NCBI RefSeq assembly: GCF_000190735.1
Contig: NC_015177.1
Span: forward strand, 4,571,237 to 4,635,236
Direction: 5' to 3'
DNA from: Pseudopedobacter saltans DSM 12145
Lineage (GTDB): Bacteria > Bacteroidota > Bacteroidia > Sphingobacteriales > Sphingobacteriaceae
Length of the DNA stretch: 64,000 nt
Position 1 is the stretch's first letter. Each line of letters starts with the position of its first letter. Below the pieces are notes generated by a model. That model was not told the origin of the DNA. It searched no databases and worked only from the letters and a program-made list of their open reading frames with translations. Shown in pieces: positions 1 to 9,004 of the stretch. The translations under genes and the position numbers were made by a program.

Positions 1-1
1 A

Positions 2-190
2 TCTATTTGCCCTTGCTGCCTTCAGGTGCCATTAGAAATAACAGCGGGATATGTTAAGGGGAAATCGCTAACGAAGGATATTAATGGGAAATGGATTTTA
101 GATATGGAAATAAAAATGGCAAATAAAGAAAGCTCGCAAGTCATAAAAACTATAAGAATAAAACAGTATTTCAACCCCATTACTAATTAA
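2..190 (+). CDS. C-terminal fragment of an unrecognised protein
   Basis: An open frame enters from the left edge and runs 62 codons to a TAA at 188-190. It starts with a cysteine pair (SICPCC) and contains a GKWILDMEIKM segment of alternating hydrophobic and polar residues that could be beta strands. I do not recognise the family. It is the only frame open over this stretch. The rest of the gene lies outside the window, so it could also be chance. Confidence 0.4.
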   Translation, partial: SICPCCLQVPLEITAGYVKGKSLTKDINGKWILDMEIKMANKESSQVIKTIRIKQYFNPITN

Positions 191-371
191 CGCACTATCT
201 GCTCAATTTTTATTGGAGTCAGATCTATCGGAGAACATTTGAAATAGGGGGGCTACTACTTTGAATATAAACCAAGGGGATTTAATGAAATTAAAATTAA
301 TCAACGATTCAGATCCAACTATATATGATCTAACTCATACTTTTTATATTACTGAATATTGATTGGGAAAA

Positions 372-408
372 AACAAATCCGTTCCCTAATATCAGGAACG
401 GATTTGTT
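372..408 (-). terminator. Rho-independent terminator of the OmpA-like gene
   Basis: A perfect 14 bp inverted repeat (372-385 and 395-408, loop of 9) lies just past the stop codon of the minus-strand gene ending at 427. On the minus strand it is followed by a run of six T, the classic intrinsic terminator layout. The 191-426 spacer holds nothing else I can recognise. Confidence 0.85.
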
Positions 409-426
409 TAACGAAGTGTGACTCCA

Positions 427-1734
427 TTAATACAATGTAAATTCTACACGTCTGTTTTTCTGACGTCCTTCTGCTGTTTTATTAGAAGCGATTGGTTGGG
501 TTGGCCCGTATCCTGTCGCTTCTATCCTGGAAGCGTTGGCTCCCTGACTTACCAAATAAGCTTTTACAGATTCAGCTCTTTCTTTAGATAACCTCATGTT
601 TAATTCCATAGAACCTGTATTATCGGTATGTCCCGCTAGTTTTAAGCTGAAGTTTTTCTCAACCAATAGTTGTGCAACTCTATTTAAAGTAGCATAAGAA
701 GTAGAACGGATTGTAGCTTTCCCTAAATCGAATTCCAGGTTTTTAATTGCTTCATCTACAATTTTGCGGTCGGCTTCGGTAACTACAATTTTCTCTCTTA
801 CAATTTCGCGAGGACCTGTCATTGGACAACCAGCGCCATCTACTACAGTACCACTAGGTGTTCCCGGACATTTATCGAATTTATTTGCTACGCCATCTCC
901 ATCGTCATCGCCCATGTCTCTGGCATATTGCTCGCGGTCTCTGGCTGCATTTTGTTCGGCGGTAGATAAGGCTCTTCTTAGATCTTCACTTTCAGCTGCG
1001 GTGCGTTTTCTTAAATCGGCAATAGGGCTGTAATGAATTAATTGCGGATTATTGCTATTACCGATAGCAAATTCTAAACCGGCATGAGCATAAGAGAAAT
1101 TGTCGTATTTTCTCGAATCAAGCCCATCGAAATTTGCCGATTTAACAAAGTTAACGTCATAACCTAAGTCTAAATTAATTCCTTTGGCGATACCAATTTT
1201 AAATCCGGCACCTACAGGAATAAACCAATCTTCAGAATATCCTCTGGATCCTGGAGCATTCGTAACATCAGAGTTGGAAGACATATAACCTGCACCGGCT
1301 TTCAAGTATGGGGAGAAGTATCCATTTTCGTTATTCATGCTGAAATTAGCCAGGGTTAAATTTGCAGTTAAAGCTGCAGACCATTCAATATGAGATTTAA
1401 ATTTCGAATTAGGTATATAGCTGGAAGTTACAGCATCCCATTGTCTGATTCCTTCAACGTGACCAGCAAGGAAATCGGCCTGGATACCAAAGGCTGGAAT
1501 AATTTGCTTTTTGATATACCCCCCATATCCCCAATTTTCTGTAGGGGCCTGATAGTCATTATTTGCGCCTCTAAAAATAGTATAAGGGGTTAGAACGCCA
1601 CCATGGGCGCCAATAGACCATGTTCTGAAATTTTTGGTAGAGAACCTGTCGGTCTCAGTTGATATTGTCTGTGCAGACAATTGCGATAATGTACCGCATA
1701 GGGCGAGCATTAAAGCGGGTTTAAGTGTTTTCAT
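427..1734 (-). CDS. OmpA-family outer-membrane protein with TSP3 repeat
   Basis: A 435-residue protein with a signal peptide ending near LSAQ (residue 22). Residues about 30-240 look like an outer-membrane beta-barrel rich in Gly and aromatic residues. Around 275-302 there is a calcium-binding thrombospondin type 3 repeat (DDDGDGVANKFDKCPG). Residues about 330-435 form an OmpA/MotB-like peptidoglycan-binding domain with the signature NMRLSKERAESVKAYL. It probably ties the outer membrane to the cell wall. The order barrel-TSP3-OmpA is common in Bacteroidota. It is divergent from the hybrid sensor gene and has its own terminator. Its exact role beyond envelope structure is unknown. Confidence 0.9.
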   Translation of the reverse strand: MKTLKPALMLALCGTLSQLSAQTISTETDRFSTKNFRTWSIGAHGGVLTPYTIFRGANNDYQAPTENWGYGGYIKKQIIPAFGIQADFLAGHVEGIRQWDAVTSSYIPNSKFKSHIEWSAALTANLTLANFSMNNENGYFSPYLKAGAGYMSSNSDVTNAPGSRGYSEDWFIPVGAGFKIGIAKGINLDLGYDVNFVKSANFDGLDSRKYDNFSYAHAGLEFAIGNSNNPQLIHYSPIADLRKRTAAESEDLRRALSTAEQNAARDREQYARDMGDDDGDGVANKFDKCPGTPSGTVVDGAGCPMTGPREIVREKIVVTEADRKIVDEAIKNLEFDLGKATIRSTSYATLNRVAQLLVEKNFSLKLAGHTDNTGSMELNMRLSKERAESVKAYLVSQGANASRIEATGYGPTQPIASNKTAEGRQKNRRVEFTLY

Positions 1735-2008
1735 AATTAATAAATGTTAAAAATGTGATAATTGTATATACATCAAACAAGCTAAAGAAATACTTTTGCC
1801 AAAAAAGCTGTGTTTTGTTGTAACTGTCTGATGTTTTGACTTTTATGAATATATTTTCTGAGAATGAATCTGTTCTTGTTTCGTTTTTTTGTCTATTAAA
1901 AAAGACACTTTTGTTAAAAAGGCACTATGTATTATTTCTAATGTATTTGCTTTCTGCTATTGAAATCCATAAGATATCTTGTATTTTTATCTATCCGTTA
2001 GGAATCAA

Positions 2009-5000
2009 ATGAAAAAAATTGTATTGTTTTTTTTAGCCTGGATATGCACCTTAAACGTCTTTGCTAAACTTTCTTTTGATCACATTTCCGTAATTGATGG
2101 GCTTTCCCAGAGTACGGTATTATCTATCTGTAAAGATAGCCGGGGCTTTTTATGGCTGGGAACCAGGGATGGCTTGAACAGATATGACGGAAAAACCATA
2201 AAGCAATACAAAAATGATCCTTTAAATCCTAACTCGCTAATTTCTGATGATTACATATATGCTATTGCTGAGGATCAGAATCAGAAATTATGGGTGGGGA
2301 CACAAAAAGGAATTAGCTATTATTCACCCGAAACGGATTCTTTCGAGCAGATAGATTATAAAAAGGCGGGAAAAAATGATCCGCAATCTTTTGCCATTTT
2401 GCAAATATTACCTGCTAAAGATGGGAAAGTTTGGTTTGGTACCAATGATGGACTCTTATATATAGAAAACACAACATCCAGAAAATTTAAAGCTTACAAT
2501 AAAACTAACGGGTTAGCTGGAAACGAAGTTTATGCTGTATTTGCCGATGATATAGGTAATATATGGGTGGGTACGGTAACCGGGCTTTCTAAATTAAGTC
2601 CCACAGCGAATAAGAAAAGCTATACCATAAAGAATTATTTTAATGACAAAACCGAATCCAATTCAATAGGAGCAAATTTTGTGCGAACAATAGCACAGGA
2701 TAATAAAGGGCAAATTTGGTTTGGTACGGAAAAGGGCGGGATAAGTCTCTATCAGTCCAATACAGACGATTTTAAAACCTACACCACTAAGAATTCCCGA
2801 TTAAACAATGATATCGTCAGAAAGATTTACGTTGCTAATGACGGAACGATGTTAATTGGTACCATGAATGGTTTATGTGTTTACAATCCATTTTCTAAAG
2901 ATTTTCAGGTTTACCATCACAATCCGGACAACGATAAAAGTATAAACGATAATTCTATTAAAGACATCTATGAAGATAATAACGGATCAATCTGGATCGG
3001 CACAAATTTCGGCGGAGTAAATGTAGCTCATCGGAATACACTTACTTTTGATATTTATAATTTTAATACTTTCAATACAAACAGCATCAGCGGAAACCTG
3101 ATCAGTGTGCTGGCCAGAGATAAAGATGGAAATCTATGGATTGGTACAGAAGGCAGGGGATTGAATTTTTATAACACGAAGACCAGAAGATTTACAAGGT
3201 ACGGAAATCAGGAAAGTAACACAGGCAGTATTGGCTCCAATACCATAAAATCCATTCATGTAGACAGAAAAAATAACGTATGGATTGGACTGTTTGAAGG
3301 TGGATTGGAGCTTTTTAATCGAAATACTGGTGGATTTGTCCATTACAGACCAAACTCAAATAATCCTCAAGCCTTAAACCACGGATACATCAGTGCTATT
3401 GATGAAGATGTGGACGGTAACATCTGGATAGGTACTTCTACTAAGGGATTGAATATTCTGGATCCAAAGACAAATGTTTTCTCGCATATCAATAGCAATA
3501 CCAAAGGCAGGAACCTGAATAGTGATTACATAAAAGATATCTTAGTTGATTCCAAAGGTAATATATGGATAGGTACGGTTTCGGGAATAAATTTATTAAG
3601 AAAGGGATCATCAGCCTTTGTTCAGATTTTAAAGGGCGAAAGCGGATTGGTTACTAATTACATCAATTGTATCCAGGAAGACGATAAAGGAAATATCTGG
3701 GTTGGAACGCATAAGGGAGGGCTCAGCCTTTACGATCCTCAAAAAAAGAAATTTAGAAATTATAATAAAGCCGATGGACTGATTAGTGATAATGTAGTAG
3801 GTATCAATTTTGATCTGGAAGGTAACGTTTGGATAAGTACAGATAATGGACTTTCCGTTTTAAATATCCAAAAACAGACCTTTAAGAATTTTGATATGAA
3901 TGACGGTTTGCCGAGCAGCGAGTTCAGCGTAAAGTCGACCCTGAGGGACGCGGAAGGAAATCTGTATTTCGGAACTTATAACGGTTTAATTTCCTTTAAG
4001 CCGGAAGACATCGCTTTTAATAGTAACCCTCCTAAAATAGTCTTCACATCATTAAAGCTGTTTAACCAGACTGTTAAAGTAAACGGAGAAGACGGAATTC
4101 TGGATAAGGATATTTCTTTCCAAGACAAATTGGTGTTTAAAGCAAGTCAGAACATTTTTTCAATTGACTTTATCGCTTTCAACTATATCAATTCCAGTAG
4201 AAATAAGTATGCATATAAATTAGAAGGCTTTGAAAAGGAGTGGAATTACGTAGATAACCCATCAGCAACTTATACCAACTTACCCGCAGGGACCTATAAA
4301 TTGCTGGTAAAGGCGGCTAATAATGATGGTATTTGGACAGATCAGCCCAAAGAATTAACTATTAAGGTTTTACCGCCAATCTGGAAAACCTGGTGGGCAT
4401 ATTTAATATATGCCATACTTTTTGTAGTAATCTGGTATCAGATCAATAAATTCCTGCGCAAACAGCAAAAGCTGGAAACCGATCTTTATTACGAACAACT
4501 TAATCATGAAAAGCAAGAAGAGCTCTATCAGAGCAAACTGGAATTCTTTACTAAAATATCTCACGAGATCAGGACGCCCTTGACATTGATATTTGCACCA
4601 TTAGAACGGCTGATAGCGTCTACCAAACAAGACCCTGCTTTAAATAAACAGCTTTATAGCATTAAAAATAATACCGAGCGTTTACTGCATTTAATCAGCG
4701 AACTTCTGGATTTTAGAAAAATAGATACCGGAAATCTGAAGTTAAAGCTTGTAATAGTAAGCCTGGAAAACTATTGCCGACAAATTTTCGATTCTTTTAA
4801 AAGTCAGGCTCAGACTAAACATATCGATTTTAGTTTTGAAGCGAATAGTGAGTTGTTTGTTAGGGTGGATATCCACCAGATGGAGAAAGTCTTTTTTAAC
4901 TTGTTGTCCAATGCTTTTAAATATACTCAGGAAGGTGGCAGCGTAAAATTACGTTTAAGAAGCAACCAGGATTTTGTTTTTGTAGACGTACAGGATAACG

Positions 5001-6109
5001 GAACCGGAATTCCGAAAGAGGATCAGGAGAAGATATTTGATAATTTTTACCAGAGTAAGAATGAAACGGTGAAGAGTGCGGGTTGGGGAATAGGTTTGGC
5101 TTTGGCTAAAAATATAGTCGATCTGCATGGCGGCGATATATTTTTAGACAGCAGAGTTAAAACGCAAGAAGAAACTGGTTTTACCTGTTTTACGGTAAAA
5201 TTAAATCGGGTATATGCCACCGAAGGTCAGCTGCTGGAGGTTGATCAGGAATTACCATTATTATCGGCTATTAGTTTAGAGGAGGACAGGTTAATAAAAG
5301 AAGAGCAAATTGATAAAACCAACGATAAAGATCGTATGCATACGGTTTTGGTGGTGGAAGATAATGATGAGTTAAGAACTTTTTTGGCACAATCTCTTTC
5401 CGGGGAATATCTGGTATTGGAGGCAAGGGATGGAGTAGAAGGTTTGGATCTTGCACTTAAAGAGGTGCCGGACATTATTGTGTCAGATGTAACTATGCCA
5501 AATATGGATGGTATGGAATTTTGTAGTCTGGTAAAGAAAAACGAAGTCAGTAGCCATATTCCTGTAATTATGCTTACAGCGATGGCTTCTCACCTGCATC
5601 AGGTTGAAGGTTTGGAGTCCGGAGCAAATATTTATCTAACTAAGCCTTTTAGTGTTCAGCTATTAGAATTACATATCAGAAACCTGATTAATTCAGCAAA
5701 TGCTTTAAAAGAGAAATTCAGTAAGCAGGTGATGCTGATGCCAAAGAATGTGGAAATTGAAGATCCGGAAGAAAAGTTTCTAAACAAATTGGTGCAGATT
5801 GTAGAAGATCACATGGAAGATTCCGATTTTAACGTATCTACTTTGGTAGATAAGATTGGAATGAGTCAAACGGTGCTTTACAAGAAAATAAAGGCTCTTA
5901 CAGGAATGACTATAACAGATTTTATTAAATCGTTACGTTTAAAAAGAGCGGCACAGTTGTTAGAGCAACGAAAACTGAACATTTCTGAGGTAGCGTATTC
6001 TGTTGGTTTTAATGATCGGAAATATTTCAGTAAAGAATTTAAAAAGCAATTTGGAAAGTCGCCCTCAGAATATATTGGGGAAAAGTCTGAAGGTAAAGAT
6101 GACGAGTAG
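2009..6109 (+). CDS. Hybrid two-component system sensor/regulator (HTCS)
   Basis: The whole phosphorelay is in one 1366-residue protein. After a signal peptide (about 1-20) come 14 beta-propeller blades marked by W-I/V-G-T motifs, which fold into the periplasmic sensor. A Y_Y_Y domain (about 720-790) and a membrane helix (about 795-815) follow. The kinase has His852 (FFTKISHEIRTPL), an N box (NLLSNAFKYT) and G boxes (DNGTGIP, GWGIGLA). The receiver has Asp1160 (SDVTMPNMDG), and the C-terminus is an AraC-type HTH. HTCS proteins bind oligosaccharides and activate linked polysaccharide loci, so this one likely controls the chondroitin sulfate genes downstream. I chose ATG 2009 over TTG 1979 because the signal peptide starts there. 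Ligand is inferred. Confidence 0.95.
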   Translation: MKKIVLFFLAWICTLNVFAKLSFDHISVIDGLSQSTVLSICKDSRGFLWLGTRDGLNRYDGKTIKQYKNDPLNPNSLISDDYIYAIAEDQNQKLWVGTQKGISYYSPETDSFEQIDYKKAGKNDPQSFAILQILPAKDGKVWFGTNDGLLYIENTTSRKFKAYNKTNGLAGNEVYAVFADDIGNIWVGTVTGLSKLSPTANKKSYTIKNYFNDKTESNSIGANFVRTIAQDNKGQIWFGTEKGGISLYQSNTDDFKTYTTKNSRLNNDIVRKIYVANDGTMLIGTMNGLCVYNPFSKDFQVYHHNPDNDKSINDNSIKDIYEDNNGSIWIGTNFGGVNVAHRNTLTFDIYNFNTFNTNSISGNLISVLARDKDGNLWIGTEGRGLNFYNTKTRRFTRYGNQESNTGSIGSNTIKSIHVDRKNNVWIGLFEGGLELFNRNTGGFVHYRPNSNNPQALNHGYISAIDEDVDGNIWIGTSTKGLNILDPKTNVFSHINSNTKGRNLNSDYIKDILVDSKGNIWIGTVSGINLLRKGSSAFVQILKGESGLVTNYINCIQEDDKGNIWVGTHKGGLSLYDPQKKKFRNYNKADGLISDNVVGINFDLEGNVWISTDNGLSVLNIQKQTFKNFDMNDGLPSSEFSVKSTLRDAEGNLYFGTYNGLISFKPEDIAFNSNPPKIVFTSLKLFNQTVKVNGEDGILDKDISFQDKLVFKASQNIFSIDFIAFNYINSSRNKYAYKLEGFEKEWNYVDNPSATYTNLPAGTYKLLVKAANNDGIWTDQPKELTIKVLPPIWKTWWAYLIYAILFVVIWYQINKFLRKQQKLETDLYYEQLNHEKQEELYQSKLEFFTKISHEIRTPLTLIFAPLERLIASTKQDPALNKQLYSIKNNTERLLHLISELLDFRKIDTGNLKLKLVIVSLENYCRQIFDSFKSQAQTKHIDFSFEANSELFVRVDIHQMEKVFFNLLSNAFKYTQEGGSVKLRLRSNQDFVFVDVQDNGTGIPKEDQEKIFDNFYQSKNETVKSAGWGIGLALAKNIVDLHGGDIFLDSRVKTQEETGFTCFTVKLNRVYATEGQLLEVDQELPLLSAISLEEDRLIKEEQIDKTNDKDRMHTVLVVEDNDELRTFLAQSLSGEYLVLEARDGVEGLDLALKEVPDIIVSDVTMPNMDGMEFCSLVKKNEVSSHIPVIMLTAMASHLHQVEGLESGANIYLTKPFSVQLLELHIRNLINSANALKEKFSKQVMLMPKNVEIEDPEEKFLNKLVQIVEDHMEDSDFNVSTLVDKIGMSQTVLYKKIKALTGMTITDFIKSLRLKRAAQLLEQRKLNISEVAYSVGFNDRKYFSKEFKKQFGKSPSEYIGEKSEGKDDE

Positions 6110-6179
6110 CAGGTTTTTGGGGTTGCTAAGACAGTTTTGTTTTTCCTATCAACTTATTAACTTCTTACAGCAACTATTC

Positions 6180-6221
6180 TCTTTCCAGATCATTAGATAT
6201 CATTCTAATGATCTGGAAAGA
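6180..6221. terminator. Long stem-loop between convergent genes
   Basis: A perfect 18 bp inverted repeat (6180-6197 and 6204-6221) with a 6-base loop lies between the stop codons of the HTCS gene and the convergent endonuclease-fold gene. Neither strand has a run of T after the stem, so it is a hairpin-only candidate terminator serving both genes. Confidence 0.6.
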
Positions 6222-6233
6222 AAAAGATCTGGT

Positions 6234-7268
6234 TTAATTAATCTTAAAAGTCGCAATTACAGCCCGATGGTCCGTTGGCCAAATTCCTTTAGGCAGAATC
6301 AAAGGATCTTTTGTCTTTTCTAAAATAACTTCCCCAAAAGCAATAGACTCTTGCGGACCAACCATTGCTATGTTTTTAAATTTTAGTTTGGGATTTGGAT
6401 AGTAAAAAATATAATCAATTCTATCTCTGTCATCAGATTCCGGAGCCCAGACAAGTTTCTTGAAATCTACATTTTTATTGTAAACAGGGAACGTAATACC
6501 TGGATGTGTAATGTTGTTTGGATATTTTTCACGGTAAGCATCAATAAAGTTATTCGCTTCCAGCCTAGCTGGTACAGACCAGCGAACGGCAACCTTTCTT
6601 TCAAATAAATGCTTTGTGTTTTCTGTCCAGTCCAGATGGGAAGGTTCGTTAAAATCACCTCCTAATATTACCAGTCGACCCTGTTTACTTTCCTTAAAAG
6701 CGTCATTTATAAAAGCCTTGATAGCTTCATCTCTTTGCGACATTAAATTGTCTTTGAGTATACTATCTACATTTAAAACGGGTTGTTCTAATTTTTTCCA
6801 TGTAGAACTATGGTATCCTCTTGAAAGATAATTCGCTGCATACTTATAATCTAAGTGAGCGGTATAAAAAGCTACCTGTTTGCCTTTTAAACTGATGATG
6901 GCTTTATAAAGCGATCCCTGGTCATCCTTTTCCGGAAATATTGTTTTATGATCTATTATGGGATATCTGGATAAAATACCCGAATCATAACTATAAAAGC
7001 TATAAAACTTCTTGCCTTGTTTTGCCAAAGCATCTGCAATTTTTTCATTAAATTTAGTTTGCCCGTAATTTCGTACTTCGCTAAAGGCTATCAGGTCAGC
7101 ATCCAGTCTGATAATCTCGTCTACTATAGCCGAAAAACCGCCGTCTACAGTTGTTCCCTCCTGCCAGATATTAAACTGTAGAACTTTAAACTCTTGTGCT
7201 TTTGCAATATTCTGAACCGAGATTGTCAACACTGTAATTAGTATTATAAATAGCTGTTTTTTCATCAT
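6234..7268 (-). CDS. Secreted endonuclease/exonuclease/phosphatase-family protein
   Basis: A 344-residue protein with a signal peptide ending near AKAQ. It carries the signatures of the DNase I-like metal-dependent fold: QFNIW near the start, FSEVRN with the metal-binding Glu, GGDFNEPSH in the middle, and TDHRAVIATF at the end with the catalytic His. The family hydrolyses phosphodiesters or phosphomonoesters in nucleic acids, inositol phosphates or sphingolipids, and the substrate cannot be read from sequence. It faces the HTCS gene tail to tail and is divergent from the sulfatase operon, so a link to glycosaminoglycan use is possible but unsupported. Confidence 0.85.
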   Translation of the reverse strand: MMKKQLFIILITVLTISVQNIAKAQEFKVLQFNIWQEGTTVDGGFSAIVDEIIRLDADLIAFSEVRNYGQTKFNEKIADALAKQGKKFYSFYSYDSGILSRYPIIDHKTIFPEKDDQGSLYKAIISLKGKQVAFYTAHLDYKYAANYLSRGYHSSTWKKLEQPVLNVDSILKDNLMSQRDEAIKAFINDAFKESKQGRLVILGGDFNEPSHLDWTENTKHLFERKVAVRWSVPARLEANNFIDAYREKYPNNITHPGITFPVYNKNVDFKKLVWAPESDDRDRIDYIFYYPNPKLKFKNIAMVGPQESIAFGEVILEKTKDPLILPKGIWPTDHRAVIATFKIN

Positions 7269-7471
7269 CTGTGTTTATAATTGATTATTAAAGAAATCGA
7301 ATAAAAGCTTTGCAAACAAATGTGATGTGTTACGGAGATATAAAATCATAAAAATTACCCCTAATTCAACCAATTTATAATACTCCTTATTATTGATTTA
7401 AGGGAATATTTGAAAAAGCATCCTTTAAACCTTTGTTTAAGGAAGGACCTAAATTTATAATAATAGCAGAG

Positions 7472-8989
7472 ATGAGAATTTTCGAGATTTTTACGTTACT
7501 ATTTATTTCCTGTGCATTTCTTTCCCAGGCACAACAGAAGCCTAATATCGTATTGATTTATACGGATGATTTGGGCTATGGCGATTTGAGCTGCTACGGA
7601 GCAAATAAAATCAGTACGCCAAATATTGACGCGCTGGCCAGTAAAGGGTTAAAATTTAATAATGCTTTTGCCACATCATCTACTTGTACTCCTTCACGCT
7701 TTTCTTTACTTACAGGTAAATATGCCTGGAGAAAATCGGGGACCGATATTGCTCCCGGTGATGCTGCACTTATTATCCCAACAGATATCAATACTTTGCC
7801 AAAAATGCTACAACATGCCGGATATAAAACGGCTGCAGTTGGTAAATGGCATTTAGGATTAGGTCCTAAAGGAGGGCCAAACTGGAACGGAGAAATAAAA
7901 CCAGGACCACTGGAAATTGGTTTTGATTATTGTTTTCTGATCCCTGCGACAGCAGACCGTGTACCTACCGTGTACATGGAGAACAGACATATTATAAATC
8001 TTGATCCAAAAGATCCTATTCAGGTTAATTACCACAGTAAAGTAGGAAATGAACCTACGGGAGAAGAAAACCCGGAGTTGTTGAAGATGAAATTGAGCGA
8101 TGGTCATGCCCAAACTATTGTAAACGGAATCAGTAGAATCGGTTATATGACAGGGGGACATTCTGCAAGATGGAAAGATGAAGATTTAGCGATTGATATC
8201 ACCAACAAATCCATCGAATTTATGGAGAAGAATAAGAATAATCCTTTCTTCTTGTATATGGCTACCAATGACATTCACGTACCACGCTCTCCGAATGAGA
8301 AATTCGTGGGCAAAAGCGGATTAGGTCCTCGTGGAGATGTTATTTTGCAGTTAGACTGGACGGTTGGTAAGGTTGTAAAAGCATTGGACAGCCTGGGTAT
8401 ATCAGACAATACCCTGATTATTTTTAGTAGTGACAATGGCCCTGTGTTGGATGATGGTTATGCAGACTTTGCCAATGAAATGCTAAATGGTCACCAACCT
8501 GCTGGTATTTACAGAGGCGGAAAATATAGTGCTTACGATGCCGGAACCCGAGTACCATTTATCGCTTATTGGCCGGGTAAAATTAAACCGGGAGTAAGCC
8601 AGGCTATGCTAAGCCAGGTAGATTTGTACCACTCGTTTGCTAAAATGAATAATCAAAAGCTGGCAGCTGATGATGCACCGGATAGCTTTAATATGCTGAA
8701 TGTCCTTTTGGGTAAAGACACCAAAAAAGGCAGACCATATATAGTACAACACGCCATGAACGGTACTTTGTCTTTGATAGAAAACGGTTGGAAATATATA
8801 GAGCCTGCAGAGGGACCTAAAATACTACCAGTAACTAACATAGAATTAGGGAATTCAAAAGAACCTCAATTATTCCATTCAAAGGTAGATCCTAAAGAAG
8901 AAAATAATGTTTACCAATCTTATCCTAAAGTTTTAAGTAAGATGGAAAATAAGTTGCAAGCAATCAAAAATAAAGAAGTTACCAGATAA
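7472..8989 (+). CDS. Secreted sulfatase (type I, formylglycine-dependent)
   Basis: A 505-residue protein with signal peptide ending SQAQ. The sulfatase signature C72-T-P-S-R76 followed by LLTG is present; Cys72 would be converted to formylglycine. Metal ligands include Asp32-Asp33 (YTDDLGYGD) and the later SSDNGP motif; GKWHLG is the usual second signature. It should remove sulfate from sugars in the periplasm. With lyases for chondroitin/dermatan sulfate next door, sulfated GalNAc or uronate is the likely substrate. It is 15 bp upstream of the PL8 lyase, so likely first gene of the operon. ATG 7472 is chosen over TTG 7433 because the signal peptide starts there. Confidence 0.92.
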   Translation: MRIFEIFTLLFISCAFLSQAQQKPNIVLIYTDDLGYGDLSCYGANKISTPNIDALASKGLKFNNAFATSSTCTPSRFSLLTGKYAWRKSGTDIAPGDAALIIPTDINTLPKMLQHAGYKTAAVGKWHLGLGPKGGPNWNGEIKPGPLEIGFDYCFLIPATADRVPTVYMENRHIINLDPKDPIQVNYHSKVGNEPTGEENPELLKMKLSDGHAQTIVNGISRIGYMTGGHSARWKDEDLAIDITNKSIEFMEKNKNNPFFLYMATNDIHVPRSPNEKFVGKSGLGPRGDVILQLDWTVGKVVKALDSLGISDNTLIIFSSDNGPVLDDGYADFANEMLNGHQPAGIYRGGKYSAYDAGTRVPFIAYWPGKIKPGVSQAMLSQVDLYHSFAKMNNQKLAADDAPDSFNMLNVLLGKDTKKGRPYIVQHAMNGTLSLIENGWKYIEPAEGPKILPVTNIELGNSKEPQLFHSKVDPKEENNVYQSYPKVLSKMENKLQAIKNKEVTR

Positions 8990-9004
8990 GAACTGTTTTA
9001 GGAT

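Noticed and set aside
764..1033. Plus-strand frame inside the OmpA-like gene
   Set aside because: Antisense frame with serine-rich random-looking sequence.
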